Under the pieces are notes generated by a model, which was not told the DNA's origin, ran no database searches, and worked only from the letters and a program-made list of their open reading frames with translations. A stretch of DNA of 64,000 nt from assembly GCF_022809715.1 (NCBI RefSeq), contig NZ_CP094459.1:3224001-3288000 (forward strand). The letters are read 5' to 3'. Made by a program: the position numbers and the translations under genes. This stretch comes from Burkholderia pyrrocinia. GTDB lineage: Bacteria > Pseudomonadota > Gammaproteobacteria > Burkholderiales > Burkholderiaceae. Positions 38,680-47,115 of this stretch are shown here, piece by piece. Within the stretch, counting starts at the first letter, position 1; each line of letters opens with the position of its first letter.

Positions 38680-40167
38680 TCACCCGAACAGGCCGTGCAG
38701 GAACCAGCGCGGCTCGGACTCGCTCCCCGCCCGCTCCCGGAATACCCAGTAGCACGCACCGGCCTCGTCCTGCGCGACGCAGTAATCGCGCGCAGCGAGC
38801 TGACCATCGAACCACCCGGCCTCGATCCGCTCCACCGACGACATCATCCTGAGCGGCGTATGAAATACCGGCCGCTCCCCGCGCATCAGCAACGGCAGCG
38901 GCTCGGCCAGCAGCCACGCGGGACGCGGCGGCACGGCCGGCGGACCGGCGGCCGGCTTGCCGGCCTGCGCATCGAGCGGCAGCCAGCGGTTCGCGGCTTC
39001 GGGCCGGTGATCGGCAACCGGCGCCGCGCGCAGCACGTTCTCCGCGCCGAGCCGCGCGACCAGCAACTCGAACAGCCGCGCGCGCGTCTCGCGCGTGCCG
39101 CCCGGTTCGGGAAACAGATCGTCCGCCGGCGGTGCGACCGATTCGACGCGCGTGGCCTTCAGGCGCACCGCGATCACCGCGGCCGGCAGTTCGACGCGCG
39201 CGAGCCGCTCGCCGAGCAGCCGCATGAAGTGCGCCTCGTCGCGTACGGGTGCGGCGAACGCGAGTTCGAGCGGCGTCGGCGGCACGGCCTGGCGGCCGCG
39301 CTCGTGCTCGAGATCGAACGTCATTGCGGCCAGCGACAGTTGCCGCGCGGCCAGCCAGCCGCAGAGCTGCACGACGAGCCGCCGCGCGGCGAACAGCACG
39401 GCTTCCGCGTATTCGACGCGCTCCGGCAATTCGAGCCGCACGTCGAACACGGGCGGCACCGCCATCCACGCAAGCGGCTCGACCGCGTCGCCGTACGCGC
39501 GATCGAGCGCGGCCAGCAGCGCGGGACCGCAGCGGCGCTGCAGCCCCGCGCGCGGCAGGCGGCGCAGATCGGCGAGCGTGCGGCAACCGAGGCCGTCGAA
39601 CCAGCCCGCATACGGACGCGCATCGGGCAGCAGCACACAGGGCAGCCCGTCGAGCGAGCGGACGAGCGACGCGTGGCCGGCGACGCGGCGCCGGCTGCGC
39701 GCGCGCGCCGACGTGCGCGCGAGCAGCCACGCGCCGCGCCCGGTCGGCGCGGCGGACAGGCGCGCCGCATAACCGAGCGCCGCGAGCGTCGCGCGCACCT
39801 GGCGGCACAGTGACGGCAAGCCGCCGAACAGGCGCAGGCTCGGGCCGACGTCGACGATCAGCGTGGCTTCGTCGTCGAGCGCGACGCACGGCGAGAAGCG
39901 CAGCAACGCGAGCGCGACCGCGCGCTGCGCATCGGCCTCGCGCGCGGGATCGCGTTCGACGAGCTGCGTGTCGGGTGCGAGCGTCAGCACGCCGCCGCGC
40001 TTCATGCCCGCACGCACGCCTTGCCGGCGCGCGGCCGCATCGGCGATCAGCACGACGCCTTGCTCGAGCACCGCGCAGCCGGCGCCGCCGGCCGCTGCGT
40101 CAGACGGCTGCGGGGCGCACACGTCGAGCGGCAGGCGCGGCAGATGGATGCCGAGCAAGACGCGCAT
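38680..40167 (-). CDS. imuB: ImuB, Y-family polymerase-like translesion synthesis protein
   Basis: A 495-residue Y-family-like protein starting MRVLLGIHLPRLPLDVCAPQ. The place where active Y-family polymerases have the D-x-D-F-F-A motif reads IHLPRLPLDV, so the catalytic acidic residues are missing, as is usual for ImuB. The protein acts as a scaffold that links DnaE2 to the beta clamp rather than as a polymerase. It overlaps imuA by 68 bp, and its stop is followed at once by dnaE2, so the three genes are coupled. Confidence 0.9.
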   Translation of the reverse strand: MRVLLGIHLPRLPLDVCAPQPSDAAAGGAGCAVLEQGVVLIADAAARRQGVRAGMKRGGVLTLAPDTQLVERDPAREADAQRAVALALLRFSPCVALDDEATLIVDVGPSLRLFGGLPSLCRQVRATLAALGYAARLSAAPTGRGAWLLARTSARARSRRRVAGHASLVRSLDGLPCVLLPDARPYAGWFDGLGCRTLADLRRLPRAGLQRRCGPALLAALDRAYGDAVEPLAWMAVPPVFDVRLELPERVEYAEAVLFAARRLVVQLCGWLAARQLSLAAMTFDLEHERGRQAVPPTPLELAFAAPVRDEAHFMRLLGERLARVELPAAVIAVRLKATRVESVAPPADDLFPEPGGTRETRARLFELLVARLGAENVLRAAPVADHRPEAANRWLPLDAQAGKPAAGPPAVPPRPAWLLAEPLPLLMRGERPVFHTPLRMMSSVERIEAGWFDGQLAARDYCVAQDEAGACYWVFRERAGSESEPRWFLHGLFG

Positions 40168-40807
40168 AACGACTCTCCACGATGGGCGACGGCAGGTCGA
40201 GCACGAGCGGCTCGCCGCGCGCGGGCCCGCGACGCTTGACGATATCGAGCGACACGCCGCCCGGCACGGGATGCAGCGCGACGCGCAGCACGGCCGGCGA
40301 CGGCTGCCGCGCGGCCGACAGCGGACGCAGCATCACGAACAGCGTGTCGCCCGTGCGCGCGGCCGCGAGATGCAGGCGCCGCAGCGCATCGGGCCGCGGG
40401 TCCTGCCAGAGCAGCAGCGCGCCGCAACAGCCGGTCCTGAGCGCCTGCTCGGCGGCCCACAACGCATCCGTGCGGCTGCCGGCGCGCAGCCACAGCAACG
40501 CGTCGGCCGGCACGCCGAGACTGGCGAGCGCGGTCGCATGCGGCGATTGCGGCGGCGCGACGAGCGCGAGCGGACGCCGGGCGCTGACGGTGCGTGCGAG
40601 CGCGGGCGCGAGCAGCCGCATCTCGCCGCAGCCCGGCTGCGCGGCCAGCAGTTCGACGAGCCCGCCGACCGGCCAGCCGCCGCCCGGCAGCTCGGCGGAC
40701 AGCGGCGCGAAGCCGGTATCGATCGTGCGCGGGCCGCCGCACGCGAGCTGCGAGCCGCGCCAGAGCGACGGATGAAGGGATTCGGGAGAAATGGAGGATG
40801 CGAGCAT
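40100..40807 (-). CDS. imuA: ImuA, SulA/RecA-like translesion synthesis protein
   Basis: A 235-residue protein of the ImuA (SulA-related, RecA-like) family with SLWRGSQLACGGPRTIDTGF and the LLAAQPGCGEMRLLAPALA segment at the nucleotide-binding position. The ATG at 40807 has a weak GGTGG upstream; a GTG four codons earlier is also open. A LexA box lies 15 bp upstream of this start. It is the first gene of the imuA-imuB-dnaE2 cassette and overlaps imuB by 68 bp. Its mechanistic role is not established. Confidence 0.88.
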   Translation of the reverse strand: MLASSISPESLHPSLWRGSQLACGGPRTIDTGFAPLSAELPGGGWPVGGLVELLAAQPGCGEMRLLAPALARTVSARRPLALVAPPQSPHATALASLGVPADALLWLRAGSRTDALWAAEQALRTGCCGALLLWQDPRPDALRRLHLAAARTGDTLFVMLRPLSAARQPSPAVLRVALHPVPGGVSLDIVKRRGPARGEPLVLDLPSPIVESRYARLARHPSAAPAARRVRPAAV

Positions 40808-40821
40808 GACGCCACCCACAA

Positions 40822-40837
40822 CTGTATGGATATACAG
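40822..40837 (-). promoter_or_regulatory. LexA (SOS) box upstream of imuA
   Basis: CTGT-ATGGATAT-ACAG (perfect CTGT-N8-ACAG; flanking A and T extend the symmetry, ACTGT...ACAGT) sits 15 bp before the imuA ATG. This is the proteobacterial LexA consensus and places the whole mutagenesis cassette under SOS control. Confidence 0.92.
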
Positions 40838-41095
40838 TATATGGCAATGCGCCCGCGTCGCACAGCGCCGGTGCGAAACCGGTTTTTGTCAGAGGAAAAA
40901 CAGAAGGAAAGCCGGCGCGCCCGTCATGTTACGGTGCGCCGATTCGGGCCGCCCGCACGCCCGCCGCCACGACCATCCGGCCCGATGCGACGCACGCGGG
41001 CCGGATCGCCCGGCCGGATCGGCACGCAAACCCTCACGCCAACCGGCACGATGCAACACCGCATCGCGCCGGCTCGCCGCGTGCCGCCCGTCAGG

Positions 41096-41890
41096 TTAGC
41101 TCAGCAACAACGCGTCGTCGTCGAGCTGCTCGTGCCGCACCTTCTCGAACATCTGCAGCAGGTCCGGCACGTCGAGCCCCTTGCGCGCGTCGCCCGACAC
41201 GTCGAGCACGACCTGCCCCTGGTGCAGCATCACCGTGCGGTCGCCGTAGTCGAGCGCCTGCCGCATGCTGTGCGTGACCATCATCGTCGTCAGCCGGCTC
41301 TCGGCGACGATGCGCGCGGTCAGTTCCAGCACGAACGCGGCCGTCTTCGGGTCGAGCGCGGCCGTGTGCTCGTCGAGCAGCAGGATCCGCGACGGCCGCA
41401 GCGACGCCATCAGCAGGCTCACGGCCTGCCGCTGGCCGCCCGACAGCAACCCGATCCGGTCGGTCAGCCGGTTTTCGAGGCCGAGGTTCAGCAGCCGCAG
41501 CTTGTCGCGGAACAGCTCGCGCGACGGACGGTCGAGCGCGGCCCGGAAGCCGCGCCGCACGCCGCGCGCCGTCGCGAGCGCCATGTTTTCCTCGATCGTC
41601 AGCGCCTCGCAGGTGCCGGCCATCGGATCCTGGAACACGCGCGCGACGAGGTGCGCGCGGTCCCACGCGGGCTGGCGCGTGACGTCCGCGCCGTCGATCG
41701 CGATGCGCCCCGCATCGACGCGCTGGTCGCCGCTGACCGCATTGAGGAAGGTCGACTTGCCGGCACCGTTCGAGCCGATCACCGCGACGAACTGGCCGTC
41801 GGGAATCTCGAGCGACAGCCCGCGCAGCGCGCGCGTCTCGATCGGCGTGCCGGGATTGAACGTGAGTGTCAGGTCTTGTGCGGACAGCAT
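41096..41890 (-). CDS. ABC transporter ATP-binding protein (TrpZ-like)
   Basis: A 264-residue ATPase with Walker A GSNGAGKSTFLN, signature LSGGQRQAVSLLMA and Walker B RILLLDEHTAALDP. It follows the permease by 1 bp on the minus strand and ends a three-gene transporter: substrate-binding protein, permease, ATPase. The permease and binding protein belong to the class associated with PF04392 (ABC_sub_bind). Substrate unknown; tryptophan import has been attributed to this class in Streptococcus, but nothing in this window fixes it. Confidence 0.88.
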   Translation of the reverse strand: MLSAQDLTLTFNPGTPIETRALRGLSLEIPDGQFVAVIGSNGAGKSTFLNAVSGDQRVDAGRIAIDGADVTRQPAWDRAHLVARVFQDPMAGTCEALTIEENMALATARGVRRGFRAALDRPSRELFRDKLRLLNLGLENRLTDRIGLLSGGQRQAVSLLMASLRPSRILLLDEHTAALDPKTAAFVLELTARIVAESRLTTMMVTHSMRQALDYGDRTVMLHQGQVVLDVSGDARKGLDVPDLLQMFEKVRHEQLDDDALLLS

Positions 41891-41891
41891 G

Positions 41892-42788
41892 TCATGCCCC
41901 TCCGTTCTTGCGCGCGAACAGCTTCTTGCGCGTCGCCGGCAGCACCAGCGCGATCGTGACGAGCGCGGCCGTCACGAGGTTCAGGTCCTGCGCCTTCAGG
42001 CCGATGAATTCGCTGTTCAGCGCGAGCGCGATGAAGAAGCGGTAGACGATCGCGCCGAGCACGACGGCGAGCGTCGTCAGCACCAGCCGGCGCGCGGGCA
42101 GCAGCGTCTCGCCGATGATCACCGCGGCCAGCCCGATCACGATCGTGCCGATCCCCATCGAGATGTCCGCGCCGCCCTGCGTCTGCGCGAACAAGGCGCC
42201 TGCGAGCGCGACGAGCGCGTTCGACAGCGCCATCCCGGCAAGCGTCGCGCGGCCGGTTGCGATGCCTTGGGCACGCGCCATCCGCGGGTTCGCGCCGGTC
42301 GCGCGCATCGCGAGGCCGAGCTGCGACGAGAAGAACCAGTCGAGGCCGAGCTTCGCGACCACGACGACGATCGCGAGCAGCGCCGGGCGCAGCACGTAGT
42401 CGGGCATCCAGTCGGGTTGCAGCACGGTGAACAGCGTCGGCTCGGTGATCAGCGGCACGTTCGGCCGGCCCATGATCCGCAGGTTCACCGAATACAGCGC
42501 GATCATCATCAGGATGCTGGCGAGCAGATCCATGATCTTCAGGCGCACGTTGAGCCAGCCCGTGATGAAGCCGGCCAGCGCGCCCGCGACGATCGCGAGC
42601 ACCGTCGCGGAGAACGGGTCGTAGCCGGCCGAGATCAGCGTCGCGGCGACGGCGCCGCCGAGCGGAAAACTGCCGTCGACGGTGAGATCGGGGAAGTTGA
42701 GGATGCGAAACGAGATCAGCACCCCGAGGGCGACGAGACTGAAGATCAGGCCGATCTCCAGCGCGCCCAGAAACGAGAACAAAGACAT
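41892..42788 (-). CDS. ABC transporter permease (TrpY-like)
   Basis: A 298-residue hydrophobic protein with about eight transmembrane helices (for example ALEIGLIFSLVALGVLISF and LRPALLAIVVVVAKLGL) belonging to the branched-chain amino-acid/simple-sugar permease type. It is separated from the substrate-binding gene by 139 bp and from the ATPase by 1 bp. There is only one permease gene, so a homodimer is expected. Substrate unknown. Confidence 0.86.
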   Translation of the reverse strand: MSLFSFLGALEIGLIFSLVALGVLISFRILNFPDLTVDGSFPLGGAVAATLISAGYDPFSATVLAIVAGALAGFITGWLNVRLKIMDLLASILMMIALYSVNLRIMGRPNVPLITEPTLFTVLQPDWMPDYVLRPALLAIVVVVAKLGLDWFFSSQLGLAMRATGANPRMARAQGIATGRATLAGMALSNALVALAGALFAQTQGGADISMGIGTIVIGLAAVIIGETLLPARRLVLTTLAVVLGAIVYRFFIALALNSEFIGLKAQDLNLVTAALVTIALVLPATRKKLFARKNGGA

Positions 42789-42927
42789 GGTGGGGAAATC
42801 CTGTTGCTTCCCGGCCGGACGTGTACGGCCGGGTGAAGCGAACGGGCGGCCCCGGGTGGGAGCCGCCCGTCCGGCGGTGTCGTTCAGGCCCGGATCGGGC
42901 CCGCAAGCGCTGCGGTCGGGCCGCGGC

Positions 42928-43893
42928 TTACTTGATGACCGTCTTCGCGTCCTTCAAGAGATCCGGCGCCAGCGTGACGCCCTGCTTCGCGGCCGCGCCC
43001 GTATTCGCGAACAGCTCGAGGTTGCTGCTCGTCTCCGACGCGATCGCGCCCGGCTTCTCGCCCTTCAGGATGCGCGCGACGACCTTGCCCGTCTGGCGGC
43101 CGAGGTCGCCGTAGTTGATGCCGAGCGCCGCGATGCCGCCGCGCTTCACGCTGTCGGTGTCGCCGGCGACGAGCGGGATCTTCGCTTCGTTCGCGACCTT
43201 CACGAGCGCTTCGTACGCGGACACGACGTTGTTGTCGGTGTTCGTGTAGATCACGTCGACCTTGCCGATCAGGCTCTTCGCGGCCGGGCCGATGTCGACG
43301 GTGCGCGGTGCGGCCGCTTCCTTCAGCGTCATCCCCTGCTTCGCGAGGATCTCCTTGAGCTCCTTCACGACGACGACCGAATTCGCCTCGCCCGGGTTGT
43401 AGACCATGCCGACCGTCTTCGCATTCGGCACGACGCGCTTGATCAGCGCGACCTGGCGATCGAGCGGCAGCTTGTCGGACACGCCCGTCACGTTGGTGCC
43501 CGACGGGCCCCAGCCCTTCACGAGCTGCGCGGCGACCGGATCGGTCACGCCCGAATAGACGACCGGCACGCTCTTCGTCGCCGCGACGACCGACTGCGCG
43601 GCCGGCGTCGCGATCGCGACGATCACGTCGGGCTTGTCGCCGACGAACTTGCGCGCGATCTGCGCGGCCGTGCCCGTGTTGCCCTGCGCGCTCTGGTATT
43701 CCCACTTGAGCTTGTCGTCGCCGTAGCCTTCCGCCTTCAGTTCGGCGCGCACGCCGTCGCGGATCGCGTCGAGCGCCGGATGGTCGACGATCGACAGCAC
43801 CTTGACGGTCTGCGCGTGCGCGGCGCCTGCCAGCGCGAGTGCGGCCACGCCGGCCGTGATCGAACGGATCGCGAAAGTCTTGAATCGCTTCAT
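42928..43893 (-). CDS. ABC transporter substrate-binding protein (ABC_sub_bind / TrpX-like)
   Basis: A 321-residue periplasmic protein with signal peptide MKRFKTFAIRSITAGVAALA, cleavage after AHA (mature start QTVKV). The two-lobed fold of the PF04392 family is seen in VKVLSIVDHPALDAIRDGVR and TPAAQSVVAATKSVPVVYSG. The ATG at 43893 is chosen for the signal peptide; upstream in-frame sequence lacks a plausible start. It is the first gene of the transporter operon. Confidence 0.88.
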   Translation of the reverse strand: MKRFKTFAIRSITAGVAALALAGAAHAQTVKVLSIVDHPALDAIRDGVRAELKAEGYGDDKLKWEYQSAQGNTGTAAQIARKFVGDKPDVIVAIATPAAQSVVAATKSVPVVYSGVTDPVAAQLVKGWGPSGTNVTGVSDKLPLDRQVALIKRVVPNAKTVGMVYNPGEANSVVVVKELKEILAKQGMTLKEAAAPRTVDIGPAAKSLIGKVDVIYTNTDNNVVSAYEALVKVANEAKIPLVAGDTDSVKRGGIAALGINYGDLGRQTGKVVARILKGEKPGAIASETSSNLELFANTGAAAKQGVTLAPDLLKDAKTVIK

Positions 43894-44226
43894 GGGTGAG
43901 TCTCCCCCGTATTGTGTCGGTTCTGGATGATGGATTCCCGCCGCCGTCAGGCGGGCACCGCCGCGCGTAAAACTCGGCGGCGGCCGGCCCGCGCGCACCC
44001 CGGGAAGGTGCGTAGCGGCGAACGCACGAGGATACCATTTCCGCAGACCACCACCTGACTCCGCCCTTTCACGCGGCGCGCCGGATTGCGCTGCCCGCCG
44101 GTGCCCGCGACCGCGCGCGAAGCCCGGCCGGCGGCGGCTCCCGCCGGCATCGGCGCAACGCGTCAGCCGCGTTGACGGCTTTACGTTATGCTGTCGGCCG
44201 ACCCAGGCGACACCATCGGAGGGCAC
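43894..44226. other. Divergent intergenic region, no clear element
   Basis: A 333-bp stretch between the transporter operon (minus) and the four-cysteine protein gene (plus). I see GC-rich sequence without an ORF that looks real and no clear terminator. Promoters for both directions are expected here, but no confident -35/-10 pair was recognised. Confidence 0.5.
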
Positions 44227-44535
44227 ATGAAACGGGGAGTCCGTGCAATCGTATTCGCCGCCGTCGCGCTGGCGCTGCCGGGCGCGGCATTCGCGCTGAC
44301 CGACGGTTATGCGCAATACGACGAGTGCATGCTCGGCGCGCTGCGCGAAAGCCGCAACGGCGCCGCGGCCCAGCTGATCCAGCGCTCCTGCGACGCGCTG
44401 TACCGCAACAACGCGATGCTGCTGCCGCGCGAGCGGCGCTTTCACGAGTGCGTCGTGCAGTCGCTGCCGGGCGTGCGCGACAGCTATGCGATCCAGCAGA
44501 TCATGGCGATCTGCTCGCGGCGCGGCGACATGTGA
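44227..44535 (+). CDS. Small exported four-cysteine protein
   Basis: A 102-residue protein with a signal peptide (MKRGVRAIVFAAVALALPGA, likely cleavage after AFA). The mature part has four cysteines in an alternating C-x(24)-C pattern (DECM, RSCD, HECV, AICS), consistent with two disulfides; I believe it resembles the family called VF_A0006 four-cysteine proteins. Function unknown. The ATG at 44227 has GGAGG (44217-44221) upstream. The terminator that should follow is split by the IS element. Confidence 0.75.
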   Translation: MKRGVRAIVFAAVALALPGAAFALTDGYAQYDECMLGALRESRNGAAAQLIQRSCDALYRNNAMLLPRERRFHECVVQSLPGVRDSYAIQQIMAICSRRGDM

Positions 44536-44654
44536 GCCGGCGCTGAACGCGGCGCACCACGCGGCCGTCCACCGGCCGCGCCAATGAAAAAAGGCCTGCG
44601 CGATGAATTGACCCCCAAGAGTTGGACATCACTCCAACCCTTGGGGGTTTTTTC

Positions 44655-45185
44655 ATGACGAAGTATGACCCGTCGTTCAAGCAACAATTGGTCAAGGCAT
44701 ATCTGAGCGGCGAAGGCAGTTGCGAGTCGCTCGGCCGGAAGTACGGAGTTGGGTATTCAACACTGCGGCGTTGGGTGAGCGCTTTCCGGGTACATGGCAA
44801 AGCAGGGCTGCGCAAGAAGCACGAGACGTATAGCACTGACTTCAAGATGTCGGTGCTGCAACACATGTGGCGCCATGAGCTGTCATACCAGCGCACATGC
44901 GCGGTATTCGATTTGCGCGAAGCCAACTGCGTGAGTCGCTGGGAGCGCCAGTATCATGAGGGTGGTTTCGAAGCTCTCATGCCGCGCCGCAAAGGCCGGC
45001 CACCCAAGATGTCAAAGCCCAAACAGCCTGCCCAGCCTACTGCCGTGCCCGCAGACGAGCGCTCACGCGAAGACCTTCTTAAAGAGAATGAGTATCTGCG
45101 CGCGGAGGTGGCGTACCTAAAAAAGTTGGACGAACTGCTCCGAGCCAAGGAGCAAGCAAAGCCAAAGAAACCGCGCAAATCGTGA
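44655..45185 (+). CDS. IS3-family OrfA (helix-turn-helix transposase subunit)
   Basis: A 176-residue protein with two helix-turn-helix segments (LSGEGSCESLGRKYGVGYST and the second near REANCVSRWERQ) typical of the IS150 group, and a C-terminal leucine-zipper-like coiled coil (LLKENEYLRAEVAYLKKLDE). OrfA binds IS ends and regulates transposition. The slippery A-AAA-AAG at 45119 in the zero frame allows fusion to OrfB, whose -1 frame is open from there to 45182. Confidence 0.92.
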   Translation: MTKYDPSFKQQLVKAYLSGEGSCESLGRKYGVGYSTLRRWVSAFRVHGKAGLRKKHETYSTDFKMSVLQHMWRHELSYQRTCAVFDLREANCVSRWERQYHEGGFEALMPRRKGRPPKMSKPKQPAQPTAVPADERSREDLLKENEYLRAEVAYLKKLDELLRAKEQAKPKKPRKS

Positions 45186-46018
45186 ACGCCTTGCGTGAGC
45201 ACCATTCGTTGACGGTCTTGCTCAAGGTTTCAGGCCTGGCGCGTAGTACGTTCTATTACCAAGTGGCAGCGACCAAGGCGGGAGATCGTCACGCCGAGCT
45301 CAAGGCGAAGATCGCCGATGTCTTCGCCCAGCATAAGGGGCGTTACGGCTATCGCCGGATCACGCTTGCATTGCGTCGAGCGGGCACTTGGGTCAACCGC
45401 AAGACGGTGCAGCGACTGATGTCAGTGCTGCGTCTGAAGTCGCTCGTTCGGCCCAAGAAATATCGGTCCTATCGGGGAGAGCGTGGGCGCATAGCGCCGA
45501 ATCTACTCAACCGCCAATTCGAAGCCAATAGGCCCAACGAGAAGTGGGTGACGGATGTGACCGAATTCAATGTCGGCGGCAAGAAGCTATATCTGTCGCC
45601 GGTTCTGGATTTGTACAACGGCGAGATCATTGCCTGGCAAATGAGCGAGCGCCCTGACTTCGCCATGATCAAAGCCATGCTGGACAAGGCATTCAAGCGG
45701 CTGGCACCTGATGAGGCACCGATGCTGCATTCGGATCAAGGCTGGGCTTATCAAATGCGAGAATACTGCGAACAGCTTGCTGAGCGAGGCATGCCGCAGA
45801 GCATGTCACGCAAGGGCAACTGCTTGGATAATGCCGCGATGGAAAGCTTCTTCGGCACACTCAAATCCGAGTGCTTCCGGTTGACACACTTCGCAGACGT
45901 CCAGAAATTGCGTCGCGCCATTGCCGACTACATCCACTATTACAATCACGACCGCATCAAGCTCAAGCTAAAAGGGCTGAGTCCCGTGCAGTACAGAACT
46001 CAGCCCTTGGCGGCCTAA
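45182..46018 (+). CDS. IS3-family OrfB (DDE transposase domain)
   Basis: A 278-residue integrase-core protein. The DDE residues are in KWVTDVTEF (first Asp), LHSDQGWAYQ (second Asp), and DNAAMESFFGTLKSE (Glu). The frame overlaps OrfA by 4 bp and opens with GTG; the functional transposase is the OrfAB fusion made by -1 frameshift at 45119-45125. It appears intact. Lower G+C and different codon use than flanking genes mark it as recently acquired. Confidence 0.93.
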   Translation: MNALREHHSLTVLLKVSGLARSTFYYQVAATKAGDRHAELKAKIADVFAQHKGRYGYRRITLALRRAGTWVNRKTVQRLMSVLRLKSLVRPKKYRSYRGERGRIAPNLLNRQFEANRPNEKWVTDVTEFNVGGKKLYLSPVLDLYNGEIIAWQMSERPDFAMIKAMLDKAFKRLAPDEAPMLHSDQGWAYQMREYCEQLAERGMPQSMSRKGNCLDNAAMESFFGTLKSECFRLTHFADVQKLRRAIADYIHYYNHDRIKLKLKGLSPVQYRTQPLAA

Positions 46019-46094
46019 TTTACCCGTCCAACTTTACGGGGTCAGCTCACGATGCAGGCCCTTTTCGTTCAGCGGTCCGACCGGTGTGCGGCGT

Positions 46095-46910
46095 TCAGAA
46101 CGACGCGACCATCGAGCCCTTGAACTGCTTCTTGATGAATTCCCGCACTTCCGGCGACTGGTACGCCTTGACCAGCTTCTTCACCCACGGCTGATCCTTG
46201 TCCTTCGCGCGCACGGCGATCAGGTTCGCGTACGGGCTCGTCAGCGCTTCGAGTGCGATCGCGTCCTTGGTCGGCTGCAGGTTCGCGGCCAGCGCGTAGT
46301 TCGTGTTGATCACGGCCGCGTCGACGTCCGACAGCACGCGCGGCAGTTGCGCGGCGTCGAGTTCGGAGATCTTCAGCTTCTTCGGGTTCTCGGCGATGTC
46401 GAGCACCGTCGCGTTGTTGCCGCCCGTGCCGGCGCCCGACTTCAGCTTGATCACGCCTTGCGTCTGGAGCAGCAGCAGCGCGCGGTTCTCGTTCGACGGA
46501 TCGTTCGGCACCGCGAGCTTCGCGCCTTGCGGCAGGTCCTTCAGCGACTTGAACTTCTTCGAGTACACGCCGATCGGCGAGATGTAGGTCAGGCCCGCGC
46601 TGACGATCTTGTAGCCGCGCTGCTTCACCTGGCTGTCGAGGTAGGGCTGGTGCTGGAAGCTGTTCGCGTCGAGGTCGCCCGAATCGAGCGCCGCGTTCGG
46701 CTGCACGTAGTCGTTGAACTCGATGACCTTCACGTTCAGGCCTTCCTTCTCCTTCGCGACCTTCTGCACGAGCTGCCACACTTCCGCATCCGGGCCGGCA
46801 ACCGTGCCGACCTTGATCACCTTGTCCTCGGCGTGCGCGCCCGCCGACAGCGTCAGCGCTGCACCGGCAGCCAGCACGGAAAATACCTTCAGGAGACTGC
46901 GACGCTTCAT
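46095..46910 (-). CDS. metQ: MetQ/NlpA-family ABC transporter substrate-binding protein (probable methionine binder)
   Basis: A 271-residue protein with signal peptide MKRRSLLKVFSVLAAGAALT, cleaved after AHA without a lipobox Cys. The mature part matches MetQ (KVIKVGTVAGPDAEVWQLVQ, VKVIEFNDYVQPNAALDSGD). MetQ delivers methionine to the MetNI transporter. No metN or metI is nearby, so this is an orphan binding-protein copy. The start is chosen for the signal peptide; a longer frame to 46982 has no extra support. The 3' end lies 42 bp from the right end of the IS target duplication. Confidence 0.9.
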   Translation of the reverse strand: MKRRSLLKVFSVLAAGAALTLSAGAHAEDKVIKVGTVAGPDAEVWQLVQKVAKEKEGLNVKVIEFNDYVQPNAALDSGDLDANSFQHQPYLDSQVKQRGYKIVSAGLTYISPIGVYSKKFKSLKDLPQGAKLAVPNDPSNENRALLLLQTQGVIKLKSGAGTGGNNATVLDIAENPKKLKISELDAAQLPRVLSDVDAAVINTNYALAANLQPTKDAIALEALTSPYANLIAVRAKDKDQPWVKKLVKAYQSPEVREFIKKQFKGSMVASF

Positions 46911-47115
46911 CTGTTTCTCGCTTTCTTGCTTACTGGAAATGGGGCGCGATACGGGTATCCCCCGACTCGCTGGAAGGGGCAAATGGTGTCACAGGATCGG
47001 CGGGAAGTGAAATACATCCCGCTCATATGGGTATGCACCGCAGCAGTGCTGGCGGCGGATGCGCGGCTTGGCCGTTAGTTGCGTTTGCGTGTGACGCGCA
47101 TCCGCCAAGTCCGCG

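Larger units (their letters stand above)
44604..46049 (+). mobile_element. Intact IS3-family insertion sequence (IS150 group)
   Basis: A 1446-bp element. Terminal inverted repeats are TGAATTGACCCCCAAGAG... at 44604 and TGAGCTGACCCCGTAAAG... (complement at 46049), about 24 bp with several mismatches. A 3-bp target duplication CGA flanks both ends (44601-44603 and 46050-46052). Two overlapping ORFs encode OrfA and OrfB, with a canonical A-AAA-AAG slippery heptamer for -1 frameshifting at 45119-45125. The left end carries a hairpin with T tract (44612-44656) that would block read-in transcription. No disabling mutation is seen. Confidence 0.93.
44593..46060. other. Intrinsic terminator split by the IS insertion
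   Basis: GGCCTGC (44593-44599, preceded by A-tract) and GCAGGCC (46054-46060, followed by CTTTT) would form a 7-bp stem with loop GCGAT if the IS (and one copy of its CGA duplication) is removed. The reconstructed hairpin has T/A tracts on both sides and suits the convergent pair four-cysteine gene (+) and metQ (-). Confidence 0.8.

Noticed and set aside
46041-46100. CRISPR-like repetition near the IS end
   Set aside because: No repeated spacer pattern; the similarity is due to the terminal inverted repeat of the IS.
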